Positions 33,757-44,523 of a DNA stretch of 64,000 nucleotides are shown here, in pieces (within the stretch, counting starts at the first letter, position 1; every line of letters begins with the position of its first letter). Position numbers and translations under genes: made by a program. The DNA comes from Nectonema munidae (lineage: Eukaryota; Nematomorpha; Nectonematoida; Nectonematidae): assembly GCA_030549495.1 (NCBI GenBank), contig JAUIRK010000475.1, positions 234,600 to 298,599 of the forward strand. The letters run 5' to 3'. Below the pieces are notes generated by a model that worked only from the letters and a program-made list of their open reading frames with translations, was not told where the DNA came from and did no database searches.

Positions 33757-34693
33757 ATGGAAAACAATACAATTGAATATTTCTGTAATTTTGGAACAAC
33801 TTCTAAAGGAAAAGAAACCGTGATATTCAAAAATTGCGAATATTATAAACATCGAGAAAACAAAGATACCTCTATTCGTTGGTGATGTGCAGAGTAAAAA
33901 AAGATGTAACACGTTTATTACAACTTTAGGGAAGCGTGTGATTTCTTTCCCAAAACCTGAGCATTCCCATTATTTGGACAGAGAAAAAGTCAGCGCGAAA
34001 TTAGCCGTAAATAAAATGAAAATTGCGATGAAAGAAGTTGGAGCAGCTCCTATGATTGTTGATAGCGAATTTTCCCAAAATGTATCTACTTCAGCTTTGA
34101 TGCGAATACCAAAAAAACCAAGTCTGATCCGAACGTTACAACGATCTAAAAAAAGGTTCAATTCGTCATCAGTTTTGCCAACCTCAACGAATTTTGAAGT
34201 TACAGACAAGTTTCGCAAAATGTTGTTGTATGATTCGGGCGTTGACGACACAGAAAGATTTCTTATATTTGGACATAGTGAAGTTGTATCTTGTTTGTCT
34301 CGTGCCAAAGTTTGGATTGCTGATGGAACATTCAAGGTTGTAACTTCCTTATTTTATCAATTATACACTCTTCATTTTCAATTTGGAGAAGGGCGCAATC
34401 CAGCTGGAATGTATGCTCTTTTAAAGAACAAAAGTAGAAATACTTATAGAAGGTTGATGAACGCAATAAAAGAAATTGTTCCTGGTGCAAGTCCTGAACA
34501 AATTCTCCTAGATTTTGAAATTGCGGCAATGACGGAATTTCAGTATGCTTTTCCGAACACCGAAATTAACGGTTGTTTTTTTCATCTTTCGCAGAGTGTG
34601 TATAAAAAAGCCCTAGCATTGGGAATGAAATCAGAAATGGAAAGTGATACTGAACTAAGCACACTGGTCCTTTGTTTACCTGCACTTTCTTTA
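33757..34693 (+). pseudogene. FLYWCH zinc finger plus MULE transposase (truncated)
   Basis: From the ATG at 33757 a FLYWCH finger is readable: FCNFGTTSKGKETVIFKN, CEYYKHRENKDTSIRW. After a frameshift near 33885 it continues KKRCNTFITT. The second frame carries the MULE transposase domain. AKVWIADGTFKVVTSLFYQL has the first catalytic Asp. GRNPAGMYALL follows, then PEQILLDFEIAAMTEFQYAF with the second Asp, and NGCFFHLSQSVYKKA with the CxxH motif. The frame then runs into the element's terminal repeat, so the C-terminal third with the last catalytic acid is absent. MULE transposases cut and paste DNA and make 9-11-bp duplications, which agrees with the flanks. The gene is not functional as it stands. 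Confidence 0.85.
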
Positions 34694-34734
34694 TGTCATG
34701 AAATGTTGTATGATGAAGCGTTGTTGTAATGAAA

Positions 34735-34815
34735 TGGAGTTGTGTGTGATGAAATGTCGCGTGATGAAGTGTCGTGTGATGAAGTGTCGTGTGATGAAAT
34801 GTCGTGTGATGAAAG
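34735..34815. repeat. Right terminal 15-bp repeat array of the MULE
   Basis: Four or five units of GTGTGATGAAATGTC, the inverted form of the left array. It overlaps the out-of-frame tail of the transposase reading frame. Confidence 0.8.
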
Positions 34816-34829
34816 TGGTAGGATGCACC

Positions 34830-35235
34830 GTTGGAACGGGTTCTCGTCATCCTGAGGCACAGGTTTACGAGCAGAGACGCAGTCAGCGTACTTGATGTGA
34901 CCTTTATTCTTCTTGTTGAAGCCGACGATGCTTGTGCAGCAGAAATAACAATCATCATGATGATTCTGCGGCTCACGCCATATCATGGGCACCGCAAATG
35001 GCATGCTCGCGCGCTTGCCCACCAACCACTGAGTCAAGGTTGTGTGACAGCTTGTGCAGCAGATGTGTGGTGCCCAGCTCTGTTCTTGGTCCCCCACCTT
35101 ACACCCGAAGTAGTGAAAGTAGGCGGCCTTCATTTTCACTGCTGTAGATATACTTCGCTGTTGATCTTTTTTGGTATACCGACCACAGACATAACAGAAG
35201 TTGTCAGGATGATTGGTACAGGGACGCCTACTCAT
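34830..35235 (-). pseudogene. Outer-element protein, N-terminal Cys-rich part
   Basis: From the ATG at about 35235 the minus strand encodes MSRRPCTNHPDNFCYVCG, then AAYFHYFGCKVGDQEQSW, APHICCTSCHTTLTQWL, MIWREPQNHHDDCYFCCT and KYADCVSARKPVPQDDENP. Paired CxxC motifs suggest two zinc-binding modules, as in the N-terminus of the DEHGERFHQ family. The frame breaks at the MULE junction, where the 10-bp duplication lies. The continuation is at 29816 leftward. The product is therefore split by about 5 kb. Confidence 0.75.
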
Positions 35236-35304
35236 CTTTATCTGAAAGAAAGAAATATAACTCAAGTTAACAACAATTGTACGAAATAGATATGTTAAAA
35301 ACAT

Positions 35305-35477
35305 ATGTAAATTTCATTGAAATCCTGACTTCTAAGCAATGGGAATATTTCTGTTCCTGAAAATTCTGACGTGATACAGCAAAACGGTTATGATTTTTGA
35401 AATCAGCGTACCCAAATTAGTCTTAATCACTTTACACATCTCCAGTAAAAATTTTTTTTTGAAATTTGTTGTTCAGT
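35305..35477 (-). repeat. Right terminal inverted repeat of the outer element
   Basis: Reverse complement of 28580-28745, ending TTTGTTGTTCAGT. It lies immediately 5' of the Cys-rich coding start on the minus strand and so would hold the promoter of that gene. Confidence 0.85.
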
Positions 35478-36700
35478 GCTACATGTCCGAAGATAATATT
35501 CAAGAGTGCAGTTTTATTTGACCCTATGACTTTTATTTTCAAATACACATTTTAAAATTGTTCATTTTTATGTATTTATTCGCCATATTCAATTTTTCAA
35601 TCTCATTTTGATTATTCATTTTATATTTATTTTTTGGAATTTTTTTATCATATCTACATTATACTACTTTTTTCGACATTGATCTTTTACTTTCTCTCAA
35701 ACCATTTGTCTTTTTTCAATTAACCGTTGCACATCTCACTATATTTAACTTACACCAAAGACTGAACGTACAGTTTGGCTCGACTAATTCTTTTGTATAT
35801 TATGCAAAATATTTGTAATTCAAATCTGTTTCAAAGGAGTGACAAAATTTGTCACTTCTATATTTTCCAAAAGAGTGTCCAATCAAGGGGATGACACAAT
35901 TAAATCAAAGATTATTAAGTTAGTTAATTATTTGATTAGTTAATTTGAAAGTTAGTTATTAAGTTTATAAGCTAGTGAGTTAGTTTGTGGATTATTTGGT
36001 TGATAGGCTTTATTTAATTAGTTTTTTTACTTATAGTTAGATGTTTGACGAATGTGTCCATTAAATAATTTGAAAGATAGTAAAAATAAAATAAATTGGA
36101 AAATTATTAAAAGGACACTTTGAAAACTTTATTTATCAAAGGTAAAAAACAAATTAACAAAAATGTGCAAGAAAAATGACTAAAAATTGTATTGATAAAA
36201 TAGGTAGCAATTTTTTATTACTTCTCATCCACTAGTCTGCTTCCTGGAAAATTAAAAAAAAGAATGTACTATAGCAAAGTGTTGAAAAGCTTTTTGTTGA
36301 CTCTTCAGCACGGTAAAATCCCCTGAGGAAAAAATCCCCCGAGGAAAAATCCCCCCAAAAATAAAGATAATAACTTGAGTAGAATTAGTAATATCCAACA
36401 ATAACAGAAACTACACAAAATAACTATAAATTACACAAGAAATAACAGAAACAATTAAAAATTTATTTAAAAAAAACTAGAAATTATAAATTTAATTAAT
36501 GCTGAATTTAAAACTTAAAAGCTAAGATTGAAAGCTATTCCTATAAAAAGTCTAAATTTGACCGATTTTCGATGTGTTCCATGATAGTTTTGATGCGAAG
36601 AGCTGAGTTCTTGTTGATTTGATTTTGATTTGGTTGAGTTGACTCGGGCAAAGAAGCTATTGATTTTTGAACCTTCTCACCGGTTATAATAAATATGGAA
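35478..36700. other. Unassigned sequence with low-complexity patches
   Basis: AT-rich, with a degenerate TTAGTTA-type patch at about 35915-36010. Near 36310-36355 is a C-rich stretch of repeated GAGGAAAAAATCCCCC units. The latter may mark the decayed 3' end of the neighbouring piggyBac element, but the match to its other end is poor. Confidence 0.3.
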
Positions 36701-37560
36701 TTATCAATTTTACGCAAAATTTCGCTTTGAAGACCTATTTTTTTTCCTTGAATAAAGATATGAGAGAATCAATTTTTTTGCTAGTTCTACTCTAAGCTTA
36801 ATGAATTTACATTTCTTGGGTTTTTCTCATTATTAAAAGTAAAAATAGTACCTGCCTTTACTCGTGCCGTATTTAATAGATAAGAAAAAGCCGCTATTGT
36901 CCATTTTTTTGTTTTTCTATTTGTGGAAAAATTTCTTATTCTCTGATCGACTATATCCGTTCCACCCTTGAAAAAATCCTACTGTTTATAATTTGAAGGT
37001 TTACTTTTTTCATTCTCTACTGTATTTCCTAAAATGGGGGATCTGGAAGTTAAAACTAAAACATTTTCCTTTCCTTTTGATTTAGAAAATACTACATAAC
37101 TATGAATTAATAAAAATTCATTATCTAGATCCCAGCAAAACTTATAAGAAATTTCTATTATCTAAATTTTTATACTTAGCGGAATACCTTTTCTTCTTGT
37201 GTCTATTGTAACGACTATAGTTAATCTTTTTTTTATACAGCCAATCAGCTAGCTCTATAGAGGTATACGAAAGGTCAATGGTTAAATTTCGACCTCTCAA
37301 AGATAAATATGCAGTCAATCGTGAAACCATTGATTTTACGATAGCCGATGACCCAGAAACATGATATTCTCCTTCTCCACGTTGTGGTTTTCCTGAATAG
37401 CAAACGATAAAAAAAGGAAAAGATTATTAAATACATTAAAATTAATACCAACATGACTAGCATACAAAGCTGCGTCTAAAATAAGGGATTCTTCAGGTAT
37501 AAGCCAGCGACCGTAGTTATGATTAAAATCATATATCTGACCGCAAACATACCACGATTT
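36700..37560 (-). pseudogene. piggyBac transposase remnant (middle and C-terminal part)
   Basis: Read leftward on the minus strand, the following are legible. FNHNYGRWLIPEESLILDAALY is weakly family-like. GKPQRGEGEYHVSGSSAIV then KSMVSRLTAYLSLRGRNLTID carries a likely catalytic Asp in TID. YTSIELADWLYKKK and IKNLDNREFL-type segments follow. Further on, FFKGGTDIVDQR (about 36940-36975) and RKTKKWTIAAFSYLLNTARV match the piggyBac C-terminal core. Frames change several times, so it is inactive. The N-terminal half is not seen. In its place, upstream, is the 150-bp satellite array and then a piggyBac-type terminus, so transposase and array appear to be one element of about 1.6-2 kb. Confidence 0.8.
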
Positions 37561-37569
37561 AAAAAAGTC

Positions 37570-38170
37570 ACAAATTAATCAAAAATGTTAAAAAAAACTT
37601 TTTATAACTACTTAAATAAAGAATTAATTTTTTCAATTGGGCTGGCATATGTCAATTAATTTTTTGACAAAGCTTGATTGATTTTTTTTTAAATAAACTT
37701 GACTATTGTATTCAGCATACATGAAAACGGGTGTATATAAATAGAAAACTTTGTATAACCATTTAAACTAAAAGTTTCTTTTCTCAGTTGAGCTGTCATA
37801 TATCAATCAATTTTTTGACGGGTTTCGTTGATTTTTTTAAAAATTATACGTGATGATCGTGTTCAGCATACTTGAAAATGGGTATATATGTGCAAAAAAA
37901 CTTTGTATAACCATTTAAACTAAAAGTTTCTTTTTTAGTTGAGCTGTCATATATCAATCAATTTTTTGGCAGGTTTAGTTGATTTTTTTAAAAATAAACG
38001 TGACCATCGTATTCAGGACACTTGAAAATGGGTATATATGTGTAAATATTTTTGTATACCCATTTAAACTAAAAGTTTCTTTTTTTAGTTGAGCTGTAAA
38101 ATATCAATCAATTTTTGACAAGTTTGATTGATTTTTATAAAAAATAAATGTCACGATCAGATTCGCAATC
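37570..38170 (-). repeat. 150-bp satellite array, locus 2
   Basis: About four units. CTTGAAAATGGGTATATATG recurs at 37871 and 38021, with a variant at 37720, so the period is 150-151 bp. The reverse complement aligns along its length with the units at 30110-31270 (shared CCCATTTTCAA, GTCAAAAAATTGAT, TGACAGCTCA, AAAGTTTTTT), by eye about three quarters identical. Confidence 0.9.
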
Positions 38171-38277
38171 AATCATTTAGTAGGTTCACTAGAAAATTTT
38201 GTAAAAATTTGCAATTATTCAAGAAAAACCGAGGAAAAACTGAGGAAATGAAAATAGGCCGTCACTAATAGGTTTAA

Positions 38278-38739
38278 GGCGCGAGAAGCTTCTTTCACCA
38301 GATACCAAGGTTACAGGTATTGTTAAAAATATTCTGAGTGCAAGAAGTAGTTTAGGAAAGCAGTGTATCTCCCATTAGTCGACAGATAAGTTAAAATTTC
38401 TATCTGTGTTTTGACAGTATCTGGTAGAATATGTCTTAATGATTACAGCTAATTCGTGTCCACATATATCTGCAGACTGGTCAGTTGATGATGTTAAATA
38501 CTTGCTAGAGGCTTTCTGCAAACTTCAGTATATCATCAGGTTGAATGCTTTTGAAGCTGACAAGAAACCTGAATAAATTTACGTTTGATTTCAGCTGTTC
38601 AAATCACGGCTGCATAGACTGGAGAGCGGTAAAAATTCTTTAAATTAAAAAAAAAGTCCAATGTCAGTCAACAAAAAGTATTTTGATGAAAAATTTTATA
38701 TCTTTTATATATTTGATTTTTGATTAAATTTTTAATTCG
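38278..38739. other. Unassigned sequence
   Basis: Slightly less AT-rich than average. The plus strand has short open stretches (for example ISADWSVDDVKYLLEAFC) that could be a transposon relic. No family was recognised. Confidence 0.3.
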
Positions 38740-38817
38740 CTAATAGCGCGGGGGGACCTATGGAAGCGCGGGGCACACTGCGGCCGCATAGGTTGAAGTG
38801 GCCTAAGGCCGGCCCTG
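38740..38817. mobile_element. hAT-like GC-rich terminal remnant
   Basis: GCGCGGGGGGACCTATGG, then CTGCGGCCGCATAGG, ending GGCCTAAGGCCGGCCCTG. Read in reverse, CAGGGCCGGCCTTAGG is like the end of a common hAT MITE group. Only one end was found. Confidence 0.45.
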
Positions 38818-39304
38818 TAGGCTGCATGATCTTGCAATATACATTTACAAAGAAATATTTATATAAATTTCTTTAATTTTATAGAATTTCTCAACCAAAT
38901 GCAAATACATATTATTTTAAATTTGCAATTTTAATAACAATACTAATTTTAGTTCAATTTTTGTTATAATTTATTAAAAAATTTAGTGAAATAATTCATT
39001 TTATTATATCTTACATAATAGTAAAGTATTTGAGATTGAAATACAAAAATTTATTTGCTTTGGGAGATTCTACAAAGTATAGTATGGATACGATAATATA
39101 ATTAATGGATGGTATTATATTGTCGCTTTTTGAAGAAAGAAATACTATCTATACAAAAAATTTTATTGTTTCATAACTTTAAAAAGTGTAAAAAAAATGT
39201 TAATTACAAATTGAAAAGAAGTTTAATATAAAAAAAGTATGATACTTAAAATTGTTATTTCGGAGTTAACAGAAGTTGAACGAGTATTAAGGCACAGAGT
39301 TTAT
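38818..39304. other. Unassigned AT-rich sequence
   Basis: Nothing recognised. Confidence 0.4.
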
Positions 39305-39577
39305 TTACGTCTGCTCCACCCTATTTCCTTCAATGTAAAAAATTTCTACGGGAGAATTTTTAGAGTGTGAGGAATTTGTGAGATAAATTTTCGCAGTTTC
39401 ATTAAATTTGTTGCCAATATTTTCACTGGAAGCAAATGTGTAATGGAATACATGTCTTTCTTTATCTTTATTTTCTGAAATCTTCCCCAAAGAAACTATC
39501 GTGAAAGTAATCTTAAAGCAAAAACTTAAAAAAAGGATCAAGAGAAGGCGTGTTATTTTAAATCTCTCAAGTGACAT
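39305..39577 (-). CDS. Possible small secreted or membrane-anchored protein
   Basis: A 90-codon frame from an ATG at 39575-39577. Residues 9-28 (TRLLLILFLSFCFKITFTIV) form a strong signal or anchor segment. The rest is hydrophilic with two N-glycosylation sequons (NET, NSS). No family was recognised, no introns or poly(A) signal are certain, and the length is close to chance. Kept as a candidate only. Confidence 0.3.
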   Translation of the reverse strand: MSLERFKITRLLLILFLSFCFKITFTIVSLGKISENKDKERHVFHYTFASSENIGNKFNETAKIYLTNSSHSKNSPVEIFYIEGNRVEQT

Positions 39578-39969
39578 TTGGATGAAAGTGGACAAAAATT
39601 TTCCAAAAAGAAAGTTTTGATTGTGTGTGGAAAGAATGCGACAGTTAAACTTTGTAAATTTTTATTTTTATTATTATCTATGTAGTAATGATAAAAATAG
39701 TATTTAAAATAGACTGGAGGCATTTATAGTAAAAATACATTTTTGTATAAGGTGAATTAGTTGCATTGAGAAGCATAAGTCAAGAATATAACAAAGAAAG
39801 GTATGAGTGCCATCAGAAACACTTGTTTTGAGAAAGAACGTAACGTCGAGAAATGCTAATTTATTCGAAGAAATTTAAATCGTGTATTTGCAGTAGTTGG
39901 CGATGACTCTATATCTCAATTATGAATTGTAAATTTTTCGAAGAAAAAAAATTAGAAAATTTTATTGGA

Positions 39970-40509
<540 letters not shown>

Positions 40510-41520
40510 TCAATTTAAAATGGGAGTTATATTAACTTATTTCATAACTCTGCCTATCTATCCATTGCAGTCAAAACATTAAAATGAAAAACCTTAGTGA
40601 AATTTGTTGTTTACCTTTGAAAAAGAATCATTGCTTTAGTTGCGAAGACTCGATCTTGCGTGTAATAAAAAGAAAAGAAAGTTCCTATTCTTTTTATATT
40701 TCCTTCAGAATCTACTGCTTCTCATAATACTCCCTTACAAAATGCTAACCTCTATGGTATTACTCTTTTTTTTGTATATTTATTCCAAATTTAACAGAAT
40801 TTTGGCTAAAATTCCTTTGCGAAGTATTTTTGAATAATGGCCTTATGTCCATTTTTCATACCTAATTAAATTGTCTAACCATCAGTGCCATATTTTCTAT
40901 AAAAATATTGTTGTCTGATACATAAATTTAAATGGTCACTTGTATAAGTAATACTGCAAATTTACAGCAAATATTAATCTCTTATGCAAATAGCAGTATA
41001 AAATATTTAGTTTTATAAAGATATACTGTGCTCAAAAACCTAAAAGTATTATGTCCACATTAGTTATTGCAATCGCTTTCATTAAAAATTGGGATTAATA
41101 AGAATTACAGTTGGATTTTCGTTCTAGTCACTAGATATTTGTGCGATATTTGTGCTTGATCCCAATCTTTGTATTTTTCTCCTGGTATCTTAAAATGTAA
41201 GACGAATTGATTAATAAAAAGAGGAAAAATTTCGTAGTTCAAATATATGCTGTTCAAAATTGAACTAGAATTTAATTACTTAGTTAATTAGTCTTCTTCA
41301 AAAAAATTTCCTATATTAAAAAACACACTTTAGCTTGAATTTAACTCTTTAAAAATTTATCCAATATGGCGATTAACACACAAAAAAATAAATTGGAAGC
41401 TAAAATATATGAATTATACTTAACTCAACGTAACAAAATCACAACGGATATATTTATATTATATATTTTTAAAAAGTTATGGTCATTTTTTGTTAATAAT
41501 TTTTATATAACATTTTAAAT
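40510..41520. other. Unassigned AT-rich sequence
   Basis: No gene or element was recognised. The short open frame at 40640-40837 is hydrophobic but lacks a family signature. Confidence 0.4.
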
Positions 41521-41523
41521 TCT

Positions 41524-41700
41524 ATTTAGTCTTTTTGCAAATCTATTTTGTCCTTTTATAATTCTATTATGTCCTTTTGCGATTCTTTTTTGTCCTTTTA
41601 CAATTCTATTTTGTTTTTATGGAATTCTATTTTGACCCTTTGTGCTTCTATTTTTTTCTTTTTTATTTCTATTTTGGCTTTTTGCAATTTTGTTTCTTTC
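41524..41700. repeat. 21-nt tandem repeat array (C)
   Basis: About eight units of TTCTATTTTGTCCTTTTGCA-like sequence at 21-nt spacing, with drift toward the end. It is the opposite sense of 16459-16565. The plus-strand frame (FYNSIMSFCDS-type heptads) only reflects the repeat. Confidence 0.85.
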
Positions 41701-42004
41701 AACTTGTTTCAAATTTTTGTTTTTCATTTGTTATATTATAAAAATATTTTTTTATTTTTGGATATTTTGACTATTGACCCCTTCATAGAACATTTGTCCT
41801 CACATCGACCCCCACCCCCATATATAAATGTTTCATAAAAACATTAATCAATGTCCAACAATTAAGAGAAAAAATACAAACCAAATATGTTTCATATATC
41901 CTATGCTATACAATGTCCTAAGATATGTTTTAAAAGAAAAAAGAGATTTATTACTCTATAAAGTAAAAAAAGCCTAGCACAATTTTATAAGTTTGTCTAA
42001 AATC

Positions 42005-42055
42005 TGTTATCGACCCCCGGGGGTCGTTATCGACCACTTTGCCTACCCTTGATTT
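42005..42055. mobile_element. hAT-like terminal remnant with GC-rich palindrome
   Basis: Contains the perfect palindrome CGACCCCCGGGGGTCG, followed by TTATCGACCACTTTGCC then TACCCTTG. Read in reverse this resembles a hAT end (CAAGGGTAGGCAAAGTGG). A related CATCGACCCCCACCCCC string lies at about 41802-41820. Confidence 0.4.
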
Positions 42056-42417
42056 ACACGATGAAATTTTTTTTATATTTTTGCAAAAAATGAGAGAATA
42101 AATCATTTCAATCTTTAATTTATTTACCAAATAAATCTTATTTTCCTTCATTATCATTTTCAAACACTAAATTTATAATGTGATATCAATATATATTGTA
42201 TATAAATATAACATATGAAAAAAATGGAGAAAGGCAAAATAGAAATAAAATAGTATATTTAACAAAACAAATTACCCTTAACTCGAAATAATTATTTTGA
42301 AAATTTGTAAAAATATAAAATTTAAATTACATTATGTTCTTCCGTTAACAATGAGTTTCACCTGGGAATTCTTTTAAAAAAATTGAAACTTTAATGATTT
42401 TAGGTTGTAATTTAAAA
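42056..42417. other. Unassigned AT-rich sequence
   Basis: Nothing recognised. Confidence 0.4.
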
Positions 42418-42419
42418 TA

Positions 42420-43632
42420 CAGTCAAACCTGCTTTAACCGCCACCTGTCAATAGCGTCCACCTCTTATAACGGCCATTTAAATATCCCCTGACAGAATTA
42501 CTACACAATACACCCTGTGAATAGCAGCCACCTGCTAAACGTGACCAACGTCCACTCTTTGATGTAGTTAACCGCTAAGCTGCCACGAAGTATTTTGCAA
42601 AGAAATATCAAGTGAAGGATAGATTATCTTGTTCACAAGTTACAGCTGTATCTTCCAACCAAATACATATAATTGTGCATATGTATTGGGTTATGGGAGA
42701 AAAGTGTGAAGCACATAGACACATATGTACTTTCATTTGTAGAACTTAAATCAGTAACAAAAGTTTGAGCGCTTTTCTCTTCTATGCAGTCTACATTCGA
42801 GTGTCATCCTTTAGAGAGCCTTGTACTTGAGGAAACAAATCGTCATAATTCGATGCGTGTCCGTGATTCATTTTTCATTACACATAAACATCTGTTTAAT
42901 TCATTCATTTGCGTGTCGTCAAGTATTTCCATCCTATTCTATAACATGAACGCCTAACTTTCTCATTTGTTATATAAATTCCATTATTCTGATATGTCTG
43001 CAAACACTCCAAAGTCTTCTAAAATTCGCAATTCACTTTCTCTTGAACAAAAGATTGAGGTGATAATGATGCACGAAAAAGGAAAGTTAAGCACACGTTC
43101 CATTGTTCAAAGACTTTTTATTGGAGGACTCCGTTGCAGTAAAACTGAGATTTTAAACATTATATAGAATAAGCAATAGTGGATTGATGAATTTCAAAAT
43201 AAAAGACCAAACGGATCGTAAGCAAAAAGCACGAAAAACGTCAAACGATCAATTAAACGCAATCCTTTATGAATGGTTTAAAGAAAGTTCGTCTAGGTTG
43301 CTACATTTGCGCAGTCCTCTGCTTCAGGAAAACAGTTGAAACTTCAAGATTTTAAAACTTCAAATGGTTGGCTAGAAGCCTTTCGTCGTAGGCATAGCAT
43401 AGCGTTCCGTAAGATGAATGGAGAAAGTGGCGGAGTTGATAAGAATGTTGTAGAATACTGGAAGCAGAAGCTACCCAAAATCGCTTTCAATTATGATGCT
43501 CGTAACATCTTCAATATGGATGAAATTGGGCTTTTTTTAAACGTCTTCTTACACAACGTTACACTTCAAAGGAACGGACTGTTTTGGTGGAAAACGTTCG
43601 AAGGAGCGTATCACTTTTATATTGTGTGCTAA
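42420..43632 (+). mobile_element. Tigger/pogo-type element with broken transposase
   Basis: The 5' end is clear. CAGTCAAACCTGCTTTAACC starts at 42420 directly after a TA, the target of Tc1/mariner-pogo elements. The first coding piece (about 42994-43167) has SLEQKIEVIMMHEKGK, an N-terminal helix-turn-helix of the CENP-B/Tigger type. The second (43336-43632) has FKTSNGWLEAFRRRHSI, the end of the second DNA-binding domain. After it comes NYDARNIFNMDEIGLFLNV, whose Asp is the first catalytic residue of the DDE domain. Stops and frame changes separate them and the rest of the catalytic domain is missing. The 3' side ends at a different element's G-rich terminus. Confidence 0.8.
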
Positions 43633-43635
43633 TCA

Positions 43636-43680
43636 GAGGCGTACCCAGAATTTTTTTCTAGGGGGGGGGGGCAAAGTTCG
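43636..43680. mobile_element. Terminal remnant of a G-tract-bearing element
   Basis: CAGAGGCGTACCCAGAATTT, then TTTTCTAGGGGGGGGGG. This pattern (CAGRGGCGTANCCAG followed by a long G tract) is a recurrent transposon end in arthropods. It abuts the broken Tigger transposase. The partner end was not found. Confidence 0.45.
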
Positions 43681-44093
43681 AGTCTAATTAATTTTAAAAA
43701 GTTTTAACTATTTCAAAAACTTATTAGCTAAGTTTATTCCAATCAGTAACGGTTGCGATTCTTACGTCCCTCTTCAGCTTCTGAATTTATTTGGCAAATA
43801 TTTTAACAAATTTTGATTGTTTTTTTGATATTTGAAAGTATTTAATACAATATCAATAAATATCTTCTTTTGATAAATGACCTAATAATTATATTTTGAA
43901 CTGAAATAGAAATTTCAAAAGAATTTTTACCCCCATCTATTGATTTTAGATCACCACTGCCGCTTTTAGCTTAAGAATTTTTTTACCCTAAAGCTAAAAT
44001 TACTGTTAGCTAATTTAAAAATAATATCTTAAAAACAACATAAGGATAAGAGCTAGCTTTTTGATATGAAGTTAAATATCAAAAAATGGAAAC

Positions 44094-44429
44094 TTACTCG
44101 TAATTTAAGCGCATCTTTAGCTTTGTCATATTAAAAATGTAAAAAATAATTTCTTGAGTAAAAAAAAAGTTAAAAACTTTCATCAAGTCAGTTTCACCCA
44201 CGGCTTGACCTTTTGGTCCAGGAGGCAAAGATGCTACATCTCGAATATTTTCCGAATATGATCTTCCTCTTGAGTCTATGAATGGTTCCCAACTATAATC
44301 GACTCTATCGGAAGAAATCAAATTTTCATCAATTTCTTCATCAGAGTGCGAATAACTACTACAAGAGCTTACAGAAAAAGATTCTTCAGAGTCTTCAAAA
44401 AATGTTGATGTGCTATGATCTGAACTCAT
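44094..44429 (-). pseudogene. Probable piggyBac transposase N-terminal fragment
   Basis: The minus-strand frame begins with a Ser/Glu/Asp-rich region (residues 1-50), typical of piggyBac N-termini. SWEPFIDSRGRSY then follow, with DLMKVFNFFFTQEIIFYIFN resembling the segment (FF-x-E-L-hydrophobic-x-IV) just before the DDE domain. It stops there without any catalytic part. The assignment is from the pattern only. Confidence 0.45.
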
Positions 44430-44448
44430 TGGAAATGAACGAAGAAAA

Positions 44449-44523
44449 TGAAAGCAAATGAATATTGAAATTTATATATTCGTGATGAAAGCAAATGAAT
44501 ATTGAAATTTATATATTCGTGAA
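44449..44523. repeat. Tandem duplication of about 38 bp
   Basis: GAAAGCAAATGAATATTGAA then ATTTATATATTCGTGA is present twice in a row, just 5' (minus strand) of the piggyBac-like fragment. Confidence 0.9.

Larger units (their letters stand above)
29827..34829 (+). mobile_element. MULE-type DNA transposon inserted in the outer element
   Basis: GTTGGAACGG occurs at 29817-29826 and again at 34830-34839, a 10-bp direct repeat of the size MULEs make. It falls where the outer coding region is broken. Both ends carry 15-bp tandem units, GACATTTCATCACAC-like on the left (29832-29912) and the inverted GTGTGATGAAATGTC on the right (about 34735-34815). About 15 bp of extra sequence lies between the right array and the duplication. 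Inside are a FLYWCH plus MULE transposase gene (33757-34693) and a second inserted element (29989-33550). Without that insertion the MULE would be about 1.4 kb, so it is itself a deleted copy. Confidence 0.75.
28580..35477 (-). mobile_element. Outer element of a three-layer transposon nest
   Basis: Long inverted ends define it. 28580-28745 (ACTAAACAACAAA, then ACTGGAGATGTGTAAAG, ACTAATTTGGGTAC, ATTCCCATTGC, ATTTCAATGAAATTTAC) matches the reverse complement of 35305-35477 with scattered differences. Its minus-strand coding region is split by an inserted MULE at 29827-34829. Without that insertion it would be about 1.9 kb. The encoded protein belongs to an uncharacterised family, seen as many copies in arthropod and cnidarian genomes, marked by SDEHGERFHQ. 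I cannot name the superfamily. No target duplication outside the ends was clear. Confidence 0.8.
36700..38273 (-). mobile_element. piggyBac element carrying the 150-bp satellite, locus 2
   Basis: The minus-strand 5' end is at 38273. Read inward, TTAA (38274-38277) is followed by ACCTATTAGTG, nearly the end of the element at 29989. Then come about 80 bp, the satellite array (about 38170-37570) and the transposase remnant (37560-36700). The 3' end was not located; it may lie near 36310. Orientation is opposite to the copy at 29989-33550. Confidence 0.7.

Noticed and set aside
34698-35289. Plus-strand ORFs over the MULE end and the outer element (Cys/Met-rich repeats)
   Set aside because: They are the antisense of the Cys-rich minus-strand coding region and of the 15-bp terminal repeats.
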